Shown: one piece after another, positions 24,584 through 36,413 of the stretch
Position numbering within the stretch: the stretch's first letter is position 1
Layout of the letters: every line of letters begins with the position of its first letter
Source of the DNA: Ministeria vibrans ATCC 50519
Taxonomy: Eukaryota; Opisthokonta; Filasterea
Length of the DNA stretch: 64,000 bases
Reading direction: 5' to 3'
NCBI GenBank assembly: GCA_943704425.1
Contig: CALSCP010002121.1
Span: forward strand, 64,347-128,346
Notes under the pieces: generated by a model
Told to the model about the DNA's origin: nothing
The model's database searches: none
What the model saw: only the letters and a program-made list of their open reading frames with translations
Position numbers and translations under genes: made by a program

Positions 24584-24816
24584 GNNNNNNNNNNNNNNNN
24601 NNNNNNNNNNNNNNNNNNNNNNNNNNNNNNNNNNNNNNNNNNNNNNNNNNNNNNNNNNNNNNNNNNNNNNNNNNNNNNNNNNNNNNNNNNNNNNNNNNNN
24701 NNNNNNNNNNNNNNNNNNNNNNNNNNNNNNNAGAGAGAGAGAGAGAGAGAGTTTGAGAGAGAGAGAGTTTGAGAGAGAGAGAAAGAGAGAGAAAGAGAGA
24801 GGAGAAAGAAACAAAG

Positions 24817-24893
<77 letters not shown>

Positions 24894-25298
24894 AAAGAAA
24901 CAAAGTGATAGAGAGAGAGAGAAGAGAAAGAAACAAAGTGATAGAGGGAGAGTGATTGAGAGAGAGAAACAAAGTGTGAGAGAGACAAAGTGATAGAGGG
25001 AGAGAGAAGCAAAGTGATAGAGAGAAAGGAAGACAGCGAGAGAACTAAGTAATAGTGTGTGTGTGTGTTTGTCTTTGAGACAAAAATAGAGGTTAACTAA
25101 CGCCCCCGTTTGTTAGGAATGGGACTGGGAGTGACCATGATTGAGACGCTGTTGGGGCAGTTGCGCGCGCTTGGCTCGACGGGAGTGCACCTGCAGATGG
25201 CCCCTGCCAATGCCCGTGCTCTACGTTTCTACCGTCGCTTGGGCTTCCACCAGATTCATATAGATTCCGACGATCTCTTGTTGGGTTTGAAACTCTGA
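22400..25298 (+). CDS. OGA: Protein O-GlcNAcase (GH84) with C-terminal GNAT domain
   Basis: Removes O-linked GlcNAc from Ser/Thr of nucleocytoplasmic proteins. Exons 22400–22445, 22517–22611, 22663–24385 and 25117–25298 give 681 residues. The GH84 domain starts at residue 9 (GAVEGFYGRPW) and carries the catalytic Asp pair D123–D124 in FALLWDDIEL, CPTEYC, and WDNLHANDYD. Residues from about 480 form an acetyltransferase-like (GNAT) domain ending in LRFYRRLGFHQIH, and its Gly-rich acetyl-CoA loop (QGMGLGVTM) straddles the 731-bp last intron. That intron is GA repeat with an assembly gap at 24585–24731. Intron 2 is only 51 nt. Human OGA has a similar but degenerate C-terminal domain. Confidence 0.93.
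24422..25047. repeat. (GA)n / GTTTGAGAGA / ACAAAGTGATAG repeat with 147-base gap
   Basis: Intron 3 of the O-GlcNAcase gene is filled with GA repeat, GAGTTTGAGA units and ACAAAGTGATAGAGAGAG units. Ns at 24585–24731 mark an unresolved repeat. Here the purine strand is the transcript strand, opposite to most other copies. Confidence 0.95.
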
Positions 25299-25430
25299 AT
25301 CTTTCTCTCTTCGTTTTTCTTTTTGTTGATTGATTGTATTGGATAGAATTCAAAGAGAAAACAAAAAACAGGGTGTGAATGTAGGGTGTGATAAAGAGAG
25401 CGAGAAAGCAGGTACAACAGACGGACGCAT

Positions 25431-26517
25431 CTAGTAATTTTGGCCAATGAGGTACTCTGCGAGCTTCTCAACGACAGTGTTGCAACGGCCCGGCTGCATA
25501 GTATCGTCGAAGAAACCCACCAGGACGCACTGCTTGCAGAGCGAGATGCACAGACCAGTCTGGCCCTTGCGGCAGTAAATGTGCAGGTTAGGTTCGTGAC
25601 TGCAAAACGACGGTGGTGTGAGTGCGAATGGAAAAGAAAACTGTTGGCCAAAAAGCGGAATGCATACCGGAGGTACATGTACTTGGTGCCAGCGATGTGT
25701 ACGCCGCTCGTGTAAAGCTCCTGGGCCTCGGTTTGCTTGATGTTGGCGACAATCTTGACAATCTCAGCGGCAGTGACCTAAACCCCCAGAAAAACAAAAG
25801 ACGAATGGCTGTTATTGACAGCAGCTGTGTGGTTGTGTCTCAGAGGAGCGGCGTCACACCGACAGCACGCCCTGTCAAGCGGTCATTGTCGACTTTTTTT
25901 TAGAAGAGTGTGAATCATATCATCAGCAGTTTGCCTCAACACCACCACATCGTTGCCGGCGAAGGGTCCACAGTGGCCTTTGCACACGCGTCCGCACAGG
26001 CAGACACGATGCGAACACGCATACAATGCAGAATCCACCGCACAAAAGTCACTTTCTTGCTTTTTTTTTTCTTTTTTTTTTCGGTCGAAGGAGAAAAACC
26101 AGTACACACCAGCGTCTGGTAAGCACAAGATAGTTTGGAATAAGGAAACGGGATCGTGCAGACGTGAACGCGATGCAAAGAAACGCGGAAAGCGCCAGTT
26201 GGGAGAGCAACAGAAGTGAGAAAAAAGATTGGAACAAAAAAAAAAAGAAAAAGGAACGGAAATCACTGTCACGCGGTCGAATCACTAACGCCGATGTGTA
26301 TAAGTGGCGGGAGATGAGAACGACAAGGCAGTGGGGGTCGATGATTCAAACGATAGCGAACACGTAAAAAAAAAAAAAAAAAAGACCCGAAAAATGGGGT
26401 GTAGGGGAGAGAGAGGGCTGGGTGGGGCCGACGAGGCGGGAGCGAAGGGGTGGTGCAAGGGCCCTATGTGCGCGAGGGTGTGTGTGGTGGGCGGGACGTC
26501 GTGATAAAACGTCGAAA

Positions 26518-26554
<37 letters not shown>

Positions 26555-26689
26555 TTTCGTGAATGAGAGGCAAAAGAGGAAAACTTACGTTGAAACCGGG
26601 ACTGGCAGCCCACTTTGCTCCGTTATGACCGTAGCTGCAAGGGAGAAGAGGAGAAGGCGAAGGGAAGGACGAGGGAGGGAGGGAGGGAG

Positions 26690-26724
<35 letters not shown>

Positions 26725-26841
26725 CGACGTCAGCGACTGCTCATCATCCCACATTTGGGCTTTCTCAGCGACGTACATGCCGGCGTGCTTGACCATGCCG
26801 GTGCCGACGAGGTTCTTGTCAACGTATTGTTGCCAGCTCAT
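25431..26841 (-). CDS. Profilin
   Basis: Small cytosolic actin-monomer-binding protein. Exons in transcript order 26841–26777, 26634–26589, 25777–25668, 25599–25431 give 129 residues, the normal profilin length. The start MSWQQYVDKNLVGTG and the end VVEKLAEYLIGQNY match protist profilins, and the exon joints restore HAGIYGHNGAKWA and MYLRHEPNLHIYC. The CRKGQTGLCISLCKQC block is unusually rich in cysteine for the family. Intron 2 (25778–26588) is 811 bp, the longest here, and contains long poly-A runs and GC-rich islands. TRAPPC1 diverges 153 bp upstream, and the 3' end is 132 bp from the O-GlcNAcase end. Confidence 0.93.
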
Positions 26842-26994
26842 GTTATTTTATGTGTTATTAAAGGGTATTGGACAAAAGAGTGAAAAAAAAAATAGTCGAT
26901 CATTCATTTGTGATAATGTTTGATCTCTCGACTCTCGATGGGCTTTGAAAGCTCGACTCTCGACTCTCGACAAGTCTTTTCAGCTTGCTCCAAC

Positions 26995-27696
26995 ATGATC
27001 TTTTCTATGTATATATTTTCACGGAGTGGCCTGTGTCTGTATTCGTCGGTGTGGAAGAGGCCAGTGGCGTCGGCATTGACAGAAGAAGAGGTTTTGTCAA
27101 AAAAAAAATGTTTGGTGTCGACACTTTGGGAGTGACAGGGGCGTCTGGCATGCTGTGTGCGCAAGAAGGAAGTCTTTGTCGCTCACGCGCGCGTCTGAAT
27201 TGCAGGAGTTTAAGTTGATTTTCGGGATGTTGTTCTCGCTCAAGAGCTTTGTCAATCGGGTCGCCCCTGTGCCCGTCAGCCAGGGCTTTCTCAGCTATTC
27301 CACAAGGTGACGTGCCACACGCCGCGAGGCGCAAGGCACTGCTGCTCTAACAAGTGTGCTTCGTTTGTTTCTGTCTTCTTCAGTGGGTACAAGTTGCATC
27401 ACTTTGAGACAGCCACTGGCTACAAGTTTGTGCTGCTCACCGACCCGTCCGTCGAGAATATTATGGACACTCTCGAACAGGTAGCAAACGCACCAGTGAT
27501 GGGGGGAGAAGAATGGTTGGAGATGATTTTGTGTGTGTGTGTGTGTGTGTCTGTCTGTCTGTCTGTCTAGGTGTATCAGAAGTGTTTTGTCGAGTATTGT
27601 GTGAAGAATCCCTTATGGCAGCGTGACCAGCCCATTACGAGCGAGCTATTTAACGAGCGTCTCAATGCCTATATCAAGCAACTTTCGTTTTTTTGA
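26995..27696 (+). CDS. TRAPPC1: TRAPP complex subunit 1 (Bet5)
   Basis: Core longin-fold subunit of the TRAPP tethering complex and Rab1 exchange factor in ER–Golgi and Golgi traffic. Exons 26995–27090, 27206–27306, 27384–27480 and 27571–27696 give 139 residues, the family's usual size. The protein shows MYIFSRSGLCLY, EEEFKLIFGMLFSLKSFV, GYKLHHFETATGYKFVLLTD and the C-terminal SELFNERLNAYIKQLSFF, colinear with human TRAPPC1. The first intron uses a GTTTTG donor; the third ends in a short CTGT repeat. Two nearby Met codons (26995 and 27007) could start translation. Confidence 0.93.
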
Positions 27697-27830
27697 CGAG
27701 ACAGACAGAGAGGGAATGCGAAGAGAGAGAGAGAGAGGAGAGAGATGTAACATTGAAATAAGAGCTGATTGTTTAATACTACAAGAAAATTTCAGGAGGA
27801 TACTTGGCGTGAGATGACATGATCTAGCAT

Positions 27831-28534
27831 TCAAGTGGTGGTTGCGGGCTGTTCTTTTTCGGCGGGCAGAAACTTGATGGGATTCCGTCTGAAGATGGGC
27901 CAAGGCGGAATGGTCACCTAAAGAGAGGCGAATGAATGAGAGAATTGTGCCATGGAGTGTGTAATAGAGAGAGAGAGAGAGAGAGAGGGAGTGGGGGGAG
28001 CAAGAGGGGTGCAGAAGAGAGAGAGGAGAGCGTGAGAGAGCGAGCGCGTACGTGTGAGTGTGAGTGAGTGAGTGAGTGAGTGTGTGTGATGTGGATGTGT
28101 GTGTGTGTGTCAGAGAGATTGAAATGATGGGTTTGCTCCCTATGCACATCAAGAGAACATATCATCGACGGAAGGGCGAGCCAAGACTCTTGTAGCATCA
28201 ACGCACGGGGGTGGCAGACGGATGGGGCATGGTTGGATTGGCACAGCGTTGCAAAAACACAGAAAAGACAACTGAATACGTTTCTGCTTACGAGTGAAGC
28301 GAGAGAGAAGCCAGCGACTACGACAAAGGCAGTCTGGAGAAACTCATCGCATACAATGCCCCAGATCAGGCCGATGACCTGATTTGAGCAGGTGGCAATT
28401 GTCAGGAGATGAAAAGTGTTTTTTTTCTTCTCTTTTCTTTGTTGCAGTCTAACCGCGAAGAAGACGACAATACGTTGGTAGACTTCCTCGGCGAACTTTT
28501 GACCAGCGTAGTCCACGTGCGTAGCAAGAGCCAT
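27831..28534 (-). CDS. SPCS1: Signal peptidase complex subunit 1
   Basis: Small non-catalytic subunit (Spc1/SPC12) of the ER signal peptidase. Exons 28534–28454, 28378–28292 and 27917–27831 give 84 residues. The family hallmark HVDYAGQKFAEE is followed by two hydrophobic helices separated by a short turn (FLQTA region), then IPPWPIFRRNPIKFLP and a short polar tail, as in yeast and human. All exons are in phase 0. The first donor is GTTAGA. The 374-bp second intron carries GA and TGAG repeats. The convergent TRAPPC1 stop is 134 bp away. Confidence 0.92.
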
Positions 28535-28602
28535 AACAAAAAGACAAAAATGAAATGTAAATATGTAATTAATTGTAATTTGATATTATTTTCTCATTTA
28601 TT

Positions 28603-30388
28603 TTATTGGCTGTCCACTCCATGACGCATCAACACGCGCAACACATCCGTCAGCGAGACAATACCCACCGGTCTATAACGTAAAAGACATAAAACAGTAA
28701 GACGTGATACTTCTTCTCTTATAATTATTATTACTTCATGTCTTTCTGAGACTCATCCTTCACAATAATGAGATGATGCACACGATGCTCGACGAAGCGC
28801 TCAATAGCCCGCTTGAACGCAGTTCCGCGCTCAACGACAAATAGTCGGTTGCGCAGTGCCGAGTGCCGAGTGCGCATTCCGTGTTTCCCATGTTTACCTA
28901 AAAAGGGGGGAGAAATTTTTTATTATTATTATTGTAATAATAACTAAAAATAATTACCTGCTTGACGACGCGAAAGAAAGGTCGCTGCTGTCTCTCCCAG
29001 ACTCTTTGCCAGAGCGTGTTCGGCGACTCCCTTGAGGTCCGTTGCGCTGATTACATCCTGAAGGTATCCTGCGCCGTCAAGCACCGCCACACATGAAACC
29101 TTTATGCATCACAAATTGAATAGGTCGTTATATTGAGCTCTTTAATTCTTACTTTGTTGTCAACCATTGTTTTAAACACATCGCGCATGACCGCAGACTG
29201 ATCAACGGAGACCAGGCCGGATTTTTCGCCAAGCAGGCCACTAATGGACTGTGCGCCCAACCAGCCCATGTCGGCGTGCGCCCACACGAACCGCACAATG
29301 TCCGCCTAAAAAAAGAAATTAATAATAGTATTATTAGAGTATATATAGTGTTGAGAAGACTGTACTCAAAATGCTGTGTACCTGTGAGATAATACCGGTA
29401 ATATGTCCGTATTCGTTGAAAATCGCAACGCGATGTTGCAAAAGCTGACACATAACATAACATAAGTACTTTTTTCCCTCTGGATCTTTCGGTAGGCGAA
29501 CCTTTTTGTCGGCTGCCGCTAGGAAAGTGGTCTTAATCAGGTCTTTGATTGACATTGTGGTGCTAGTTCGGAACAGAAGCGCCCCATCGCGGGCCAGGAC
29601 CTAATAATATATTAGAAAATATCATGTAAATTTCAGTGCTTCCGCTATATTATAAACTCATATTACAGACAACTACTTGCAATTTTTCCGAAAAGAGTTT
29701 ATACTAGGTCCACTGATTATAATCATCAGATAAAGCCATTATTGCCATAATATATATAATAAGGGGTTTGAAGAAAATTCAAAACAAAAAAAAAAAAAAA
29801 AAAAACAATTAATCCTCACTTGAATCAGAAGTTGCGACATGGCATTCGCGTCAGTCGAAATTGCGACTGCCAGTTGCGCAGTGTCGACAAAGCCAAGAAA
29901 CTGTCCGTCGGTGTCAATGTCGTTGTCGTCGACAAGACCGCCCGACAGCACAACGGGCGCCGAATGAACTTTGCTGTGCGCCAAAGTCTGTCAAAGTCAA
30001 ACACAGACAACGCACACCAAAATTAATCACCACGAAACATGCATATCTTGACTGGCCACATTCATCCGAGGGCCCACGTGATCACGTGTCAGTGAGCCAT
30101 TCACATGCGTATTGTGTGAATTGTGTTTTTTCTATATACATGTCTTCAACTTCTCGCACCTTTTTAGGGGAAGTGCGAGAAAATTGTTCTTCGTCAAAAA
30201 TGACATACCTCGAGTCCTGAACGCACCGACATGTTGTGGTTCAATACAACGGGACGACGTGGGTGCTCGCTGAGCAACGATTGAACTGTGGAGTTGAGAA
30301 CGTCGCGACAAGCCTTTCGGGGCTTTTTTGCTTGTGATTCCCCAATTGAATCGTCGCCCAACCGTTTTACTGCTGACTGCCCAGACAT
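28603..30388 (-). CDS. AMP-activated protein kinase gamma subunit-like (four CBS motifs)
   Basis: Nucleotide-sensing subunit of AMPK/SNF1. Exons in transcript order 30388–30209, 29987–29820, 29600–29382, 29305–29153, 29099–28958, 28897–28735, 28672–28603 give 364 residues. Four CBS-type units are visible: KVHSAPVVL…GFVDTAQL, QHRVAIFNEYGHITGIISQADIV, VSCVAVLDGAGYLQDVISATDL, and EHRVHHLIIVKDES…GIVSLTDVLRVL. This is the Bateman-pair arrangement of gamma subunits. Divergence is high, and some adenosine-nucleotide contact residues are not obvious, so a plant SNF4/KING1-like role is equally possible. A basic N-terminal segment (AKKPRKACRD) precedes the repeats. PRP16 diverges 122 bp upstream. Confidence 0.82.
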
Positions 30389-30452
30389 CTTAAAGATTAT
30401 TTAGATTTTAGATTATTATTATAAAGCAGTGTTTAAAAGGAAAAATAATAGA

Positions 30453-30504
30453 AATATTTTCAAATTATTTCCAGTTTCAATTATTTTCATTTTTCATTCG
30501 TTTT
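30453..30504 (+). promoter_or_regulatory. TTTTCAAAT/TTTTCATTTTTCAT element before PRP16
   Basis: AT-rich leader immediately upstream of the PRP16 start, containing TTTTCAAAT, TTTCAATTATTTTCAT and TTTTTCATTCG. It resembles the leaders of UGGT, kanadaptin and CCDC134. Confidence 0.35.
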
Positions 30505-30510
30505 CGTGCC

Positions 30511-33500
30511 ATGTCGGACCTTGTTGACAAAGTCGCGACCCTGGCGTCGCAAGCGTTGAAGAAGACGGTGTCGGCGGAGAAGGCGAGCGAGATGGTGGAT
30601 GCTGCGCGCTCGGCGGCTCACATGCCTGCGTTCTTTGAGGCGTGCGCGGTGCACAAGGTGCCCGATCGGTCGTTGCGCGAAATCTACGGAATGGTGTTGA
30701 GTGCGGATCGACTCGCTCGCGCTGGGGGTGGCGCTGCGACTCGGGCAAGCGCTACGAACCAGTTGGCAGGCGACAGTGGCGACCAGGTCGGAGGATTGAT
30801 GGTTCGTCGAGCGGACGTTGATGAGAGTGGAGTCGACGCCAACGGCCGTCTCGTCTTCCGCAAGCCTCAAGCACCGCGCCAGAGTGTCCTTGGACTCGAC
30901 CGCCTTGCGGCTGCCAAGCGTGCCCAACTTGCCGCTGCCGGCGACGGCGAGACTCGAGTGGCGAAGCCTCAGATGGGCAGTCACTGGAACGAAGACGACG
31001 ACAACGACAATGCGGGCCAAGGCAGCAGAGACGGCGACGACAACGACGACGACAGTGCAAAGGCGTCGGCGAGATTGAAGACGGCGCGTGGCCACGAGCG
31101 ACAGTACCGTGCGGCGCGTATGGACACGCCGAGTCAGGGGAGTGGTGTGAGTCGCGATGCGCTTGATCGCATTCACGAGCGTGAGCGACGCGATCGTGAG
31201 CGTGGCGGTGTTAGCTACGGCCGTGACCGTGACCGTGACCGCTATAACGACCGCAGTCGCCACGATCGAGACAGCGGAGGTCGCTACGACGATCGAAACC
31301 GAGACCGTGACAGAAATTCTGAGCGACGCACTTCCTCCGTCCACGACCGTGACTATGACCACCGACGAAGACGTGACGCATACCATCGCGAACGAGACTC
31401 TCGAGACACACCTTCAGCGTCGCGTGATGATGGTGTACGTGTGAGCCGTGGGCGTACGGGCACCGGGGCAACAGGCGGTGCGTCGTCGTCAAAGTCGTCG
31501 TGGCGCACGGGCACTGGCCTGACACATTCGAGTCGTGGGGACATGACGCCGACACCGTCGGCGTCTGCATCCTCCTCCTCCTCGTCGGCTGTTGTTGCTG
31601 CTGCTGCTGGCTTTGGGACGAGTCGCTATGCGGTGACGGATGCGACGCCATCGTCGAGCATGCGCGCGTCGCCCGAGGACGGAGCGCGCGTGTTTGACAA
31701 TGAGAACGATGAGCTCGAGTGGGAGCTGGAGCAGCGGCGCCTCGACCGTGCATGGTACGACACGGAGGCGGGCACACAGGACGAGACAGTGGACCCCTTT
31801 GCCGAGGTGGCCAACTACTATGCGCGCAAGGAGGAGGAGCTGCAGAAGAAGGCGAGCACGAAACAGTCGCAGCGCGAGAAGCAGTACACACGTGACAACG
31901 ACCGCTGGGAGACGAACCGGATGCTTACGTCGGGAGTGGTGATGCGCATTGATCACGACGACGAGGTTGACGACGACCACGAGGCGCGCGTGCATCTGCT
32001 CGTGTCCAACATCACACCGCCCTTCCTTGATGGTCGTCAAGTGTACACGACGCAGCCCGAGCTTATCATGCCCGTCAAGGATGTCACCAGTGACATGGCA
32101 ACGCTCTCGCGTGAAGGCTCGCAGTTGCTGCGTGACCGTCGCGAGCAACGAGAGCGCCTCAACGCACAGGTGAAGCACTGGGAGCTGGGCGGTACACGGC
32201 TCGGTGAGATCATGGGAGTGAAAGAGAAGGTAAAGGACGAGGAAGACCCGGCGGCGAAACCCAATGCGGATGGCGAGGTAGACTACAAGGCCGAGGCGCA
32301 GTTTGCGTCGCATATGCAGGGCAAGTCGCATGCGGCGAGTGACTTTAGTCGATCCAAGTCGCTGAAGCAACAGCGACAGTACTTGCCTGTGTTTGCGGTG
32401 CGACAGGAGCTGATGCAGGTGATTCGCGACAACCAGGTGGTGATTGTGGTGGGGGAGACGGGCAGTGGCAAGACGACGCAGCTGACGCAGTATCTGCACG
32501 AGGACGGGTACACGCGCGCTGGGATGATTGGGTGCACGCAGCCACGGCGAGTGGCGGCCATGTCGGTGGCCAAGCGCGTCAGCGAAGAGTGCGAGTGTCG
32601 CCTAGGCGACGACGTTGGCTACAGCATTCGCTTTGAGGATGTCACGACCAAGCAGACCAAGATCAAGTACATGACAGACGGCATTCTGCTGCGCGAGTCG
32701 CTCACCGACCCCGACATTGTGCAGTACTCGGCCATCATCATGGACGAGGCTCACGAGCGTTCCCTCAACACCGACGTGCTCTTTGGCACTCTCAGAAAGG
32801 TAAACGGAGGGAGAAAAAAAAAAAAAAAAAAAAAACAAGACAAAGACAGACATACAGACATACAGACATACAAATAACGGTGTGGGATTGACAATGATAT
32901 TTTTTCCTTAGATTGTGTCGCGACGACGAGATCTCAAACTGATTGTGACATCGGCAACAATGGACGCAAACAAGTTTAGTGACTTCTTTGGGGGCGTGCC
33001 CATCTTTAAGATCCCCGGAAGAACTTTTCCCGTCGACATTATGTACAGCAAGACACCCGTACAGGACTACGTGGATGCCGCATGCAAGCAGGTACAGTGT
33101 GCCCGTCTCTCTATCACTTTGTTTTTGTTTTATTTTTTTTTCTACCTCTTTTGTTTTTTATATGACTTTGTTTCTCTCTGTGTCTCTGTCTCTTTAACTT
33201 TTTTCTTTTCTTTCTCTCTTCTCTCTCTCTCTCTCTGTTTGTTAACTTTTTGTTGTTTAGGCACTGACCATTCACCTGCAACACCCACCGGGGGACATCC
33301 TGATCTTTATGACGGGCCAGGAGGACATTGAGATCACCTGCGAAGTGATCAAGGAGCGTCTCGCGTCGCTTGGCGATGACGTTCCACCCCTCGAAGTCCT
33401 CGCCATGTACTCGCAGCTGCCCAGCGACGTGCAGGCCAAGATCTTCCAGGCGGCGCCCGAGAACCGTCGCAAGGTGGTGGTATCAACCAACATTGCTGAA

Positions 33501-35114
33501 ACGAGTCTGACTGTCGATGGCATCATCTACGTCGTCGACTGTGGCTTTTGCAAGCTTAAAGTGTACAATCCAAAGATTGGAATGGACTCTCTTCAGGTCA
33601 GTCAGAGAGTCAAATTCATTTTGAGAGCCACTCAAACGCACTTTTTCTAGATTTTTCCCATTTCCCAAGCAAATGCGAATCAGCGCAGCGGACGAGCGGG
33701 GCGCACGGGCGCCGGAACATGCTACCGTTTGTACACGGACCAGCAGTATCGGTCGGAGCTGTTGGCCAATACGGTCCCTGAGATCCAACGAACCAATCTG
33801 GCGACTGTAGTACTGCTGCTCAAGTCGCTGGGTATTGGCAATCTGCTTGACTTTGACTTTATGGATGCGCCTCCCCAGGACAACATTCTCAATTCCATGT
33901 AGGGGACCGTCATGCATCGAGCGTCTCTTATTCTCTATTTATTTTTATTTACAGGTACCAACTGTGGGTTCTGGGTGCACTGGACAACACGGGCGCACTG
34001 ACGCCACTGGGCCGCAAGATGATTGAGTACCCGTTGGACCCTGCACTGTCGAAGATGATGGTTGTGGCGGACCAGCTAGGATGTTCGGCTGAAGTGGTCA
34101 CCATAGTCAGCATGCTCAGTGTCCCCAACATATATTACCGTCCCAAGGTACAGTCAGTTGGATATTGACTGTGGTTGTGTCTTGTGCGTGTCTGTGGTTG
34201 TGTTTTAGGCGTTTTTTTTTGACTGACTTGGTGCATGTAGGGACGAGAGGAAGAGGCAGAGCAAGCGCGCGAGAAGTTTAGTGTGGCCGAGTCGGACCAT
34301 TTGACACTTCTCAATCTGTACAATCAGTGGAAGGCTCATCAGTACGGGGCAAAGTGGGCCAGTGACCATTTTGTGCATGTCAAAACACTCCGAAAGGTAC
34401 ACCCAAGAACACCAAAATAAATGCAATACATGTCCAATTCGCATTTCGAACTTTTGTTTTTTTTTTTGTAGGTGCGTGAGATCCGGACGCAGCTGGTGGA
34501 CATTGCACAGTCGCACGGAGTGCAGGTGAGGAGCTGCGGAACGCACTGGGATGTGGTGCGCAAGTGCATCTGTGCGTCGTACTTCCACCAGGCGGGGCGG
34601 GTGTTGTCGCTGGGCGAGTACGTCAACATGCGAACGGGGATGCGGTGCCACCTGCACCCGACGTCGGCACTGTATGGGATGGGATTCAGCCCCGACTACA
34701 TTGTGTACCACGAGCTTATCATGACGACGAAGGAGTACATGCAGTGCGTGACGAGCGTCGACCCGCTCTGGCTCGCTGAGCTTGGTCCTATGTTCTACTC
34801 GGTCAAGGAGAGTGTTCGCACCCGTCTTGAGCGCAAGAAGCACGAGAAGGTTGAGCTTAATACGATGGAGGAGGAGATGAAGCTTGCGCAAACTGAAATG
34901 AAACGCAAAGAGGTAAGCCGAAAGAAACGACAATGATGTGATCGCACATACGAGAACGAAAATATGCGCACTCATACATTTGCATGTGCGTGTCCACTAG
35001 GCGGAGGCCGAGCGTCTGCGGCAGGAGGCCAACCGCAGCCGGCATCGCATTGTGACGCCGGGCTACCGCGACCCAACGATGACGCCTCGTCACAATCCAC
35101 GGTTTGGCCTTTGA
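30511..35114 (+). CDS. DHX38: Pre-mRNA-splicing DEAH helicase PRP16/DHX38
   Basis: Spliceosomal RNA helicase that drives remodelling before the second transesterification. Exons 30511–32799, 32912–33091, 33261–33596, 33651–33898, 33955–34147, 34241–34396, 34472–34912 and 35001–35114 give 1318 residues. The first 520 residues are an RD/RS-rich, low-complexity arm with PRP16 landmarks ([40 protein letters not shown]-like). The motor has GETGSGKTT (647–655), DEAH (from 745), SATMDA, and the motif [14 protein letters not shown]2 and OB-fold regions follow, and the end [10 protein letters not shown] matches DHX38 and separates it from PRP2/PRP22. Intron 33092–33260 contains the CTATCACTTTGTTT repeat. 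The 3' end lies 67 bp from MRPS18. Confidence 0.97.
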
Positions 35115-35181
35115 AATAGTACACTTCTTTACTTTCTTTTACTCTCTTAATGCGTGGGTGCTCCAATGTGTCTTAAGAGCT

Positions 35182-36063
35182 CTAGATGGTCGCAGAATTG
35201 AAGGACCTTTCGGGTTGGATCGTGCTTTCGAGGAAGGGGCGCGAGAGAGGCATGGCTGTGGATGAGGTGGCGCCGTACGCGCGCGACGATGCTACGCTAC
35301 CCGGATAGAAGTTGGCTTTGTTTTGTTGGAGAGAGTGAGCCTGTTTGGCAAACTGCTGGCGTGCTTGAGTAGTCCAAATGGGAGTGACGGAACGGAATTC
35401 GGGCAGTCGGTAGAGGTAGGGCATGAGGCCAAGGGTGCGAGAGCGTCGAATCGCCTTGGCCAGGCGCTTTTGCCACCAATGACACGTGCCCGTCTGTGAA
35501 CGAGGCAGAATCATGCCAGAGGTGGGTGCTACAAAATGGGACAAAAGCTCGACATTCTGGAGAAGGCGGAAACGGAGTGAGTGGAAGTGAGTGAGAGAGA
35601 GAGAGACTCATTAAAGGTCGTACTCTGTGATGCGGTCTTAATCCATACGCGCAAAAGGCGCAGGTCTTTTCGGTCTGACGGACCAACGTAAGCGGTTCGT
35701 TTGGCTGGCAAAGGAAAGAGCGAGAGAGAGGAAGAGTCAAAAAAAAGAACACTCGCCAGCGCACACACTCGTTAAAGTCACCTGCAGCGGTTTCCTGGCG
35801 AATTTCTTCGCGTATCTAGGAACAGCAGCTCGTCGAAATGCTGCAGAGACAAAAGAGAGGGCACAAAGAAGGCGCGGTGAGCGACAGGACAAACCGAACA
35901 TCTTTTTTTTTTTTTTTTTTCTTTCTCCGTCGCTTAGCAGACGGCAGAGGGACTCTTCGAGCGTACCCTGGGGCGTAGTGTGCAGTGATCGAGGGGTGTG
36001 GCGCAGGAGCACGCTCGACGACGTTGCAAGCCGCAGAATGGAAAGGTTGCGAAGGGCGAACAT
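35182..36063 (-). CDS. MRPS18: Mitochondrial small-subunit ribosomal protein bS18m
   Basis: Component of the mitochondrial ribosome small subunit. Exons 36063–35967, 35840–35782, 35704–35624 and 35556–35182 give 203 residues. The N-terminus is Arg/Ser/Leu-rich without acidic residues over about 40 positions, a typical mitochondrial presequence. The S18 core includes CAFCAYG (Cys67/Cys70, possible metal site as in some S18 forms), NVELLSHFVAPTSG, TGTCHWWQKRLAKAIRRSRTLGLMPY. The roughly 60-residue C-terminal extension is unlike bacterial S18. The paralogue type (A, B or C) cannot be decided, though spacing is closest to S18C. Confidence 0.88.
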
Positions 36064-36413
36064 GGAAAAGTTGTGAGTTGTGACTGATTGAGATTTTAGT
36101 TTTGTGCTGTGAGTGATCATTGATGCTTGATGGGGTGGTTGGGGGACACAGATGACAGATCACTGATGACTGTCGAGTGTCGACTGATCTGGCTCATCAT
36201 TGACACACCAGTCATCACTGTACCATCACTGTTTATCCACTGACTTTTGATGTGTGATAACTCATACTTCGACTTGATCGAGGATGTGAGTGCGATCGTT
36301 AGCTCATGGTAATCACGTTGGTAGACACACGTAGGTTCAGCCACTACCGCTCTCGATGTTACAATGATTTTTTTGTACTGCTCAGTTTGAGAAAATTGAA
36401 ATATGACACAACT
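36064..36413. other. Intergenic region upstream of MRPS18
   Basis: About 350 bp without a credible ORF. It is rich in overlapping words of the type TGATCATTGATG, ATCACTGATGACTG, GTCGAGTGTCGACTGATC and CAGTCATCACTG, several of which are partial palindromes. It should hold the MRPS18 promoter and the end of the EXD1-like transcript. Confidence 0.45.

Noticed and set aside
29382-29600. A possible 25-nt intron between the second CBS unit and the preceding segment of the AMPK gamma-like gene
   Set aside because: It is far below the 49-nt minimum seen here, and the exon stays in frame without it.
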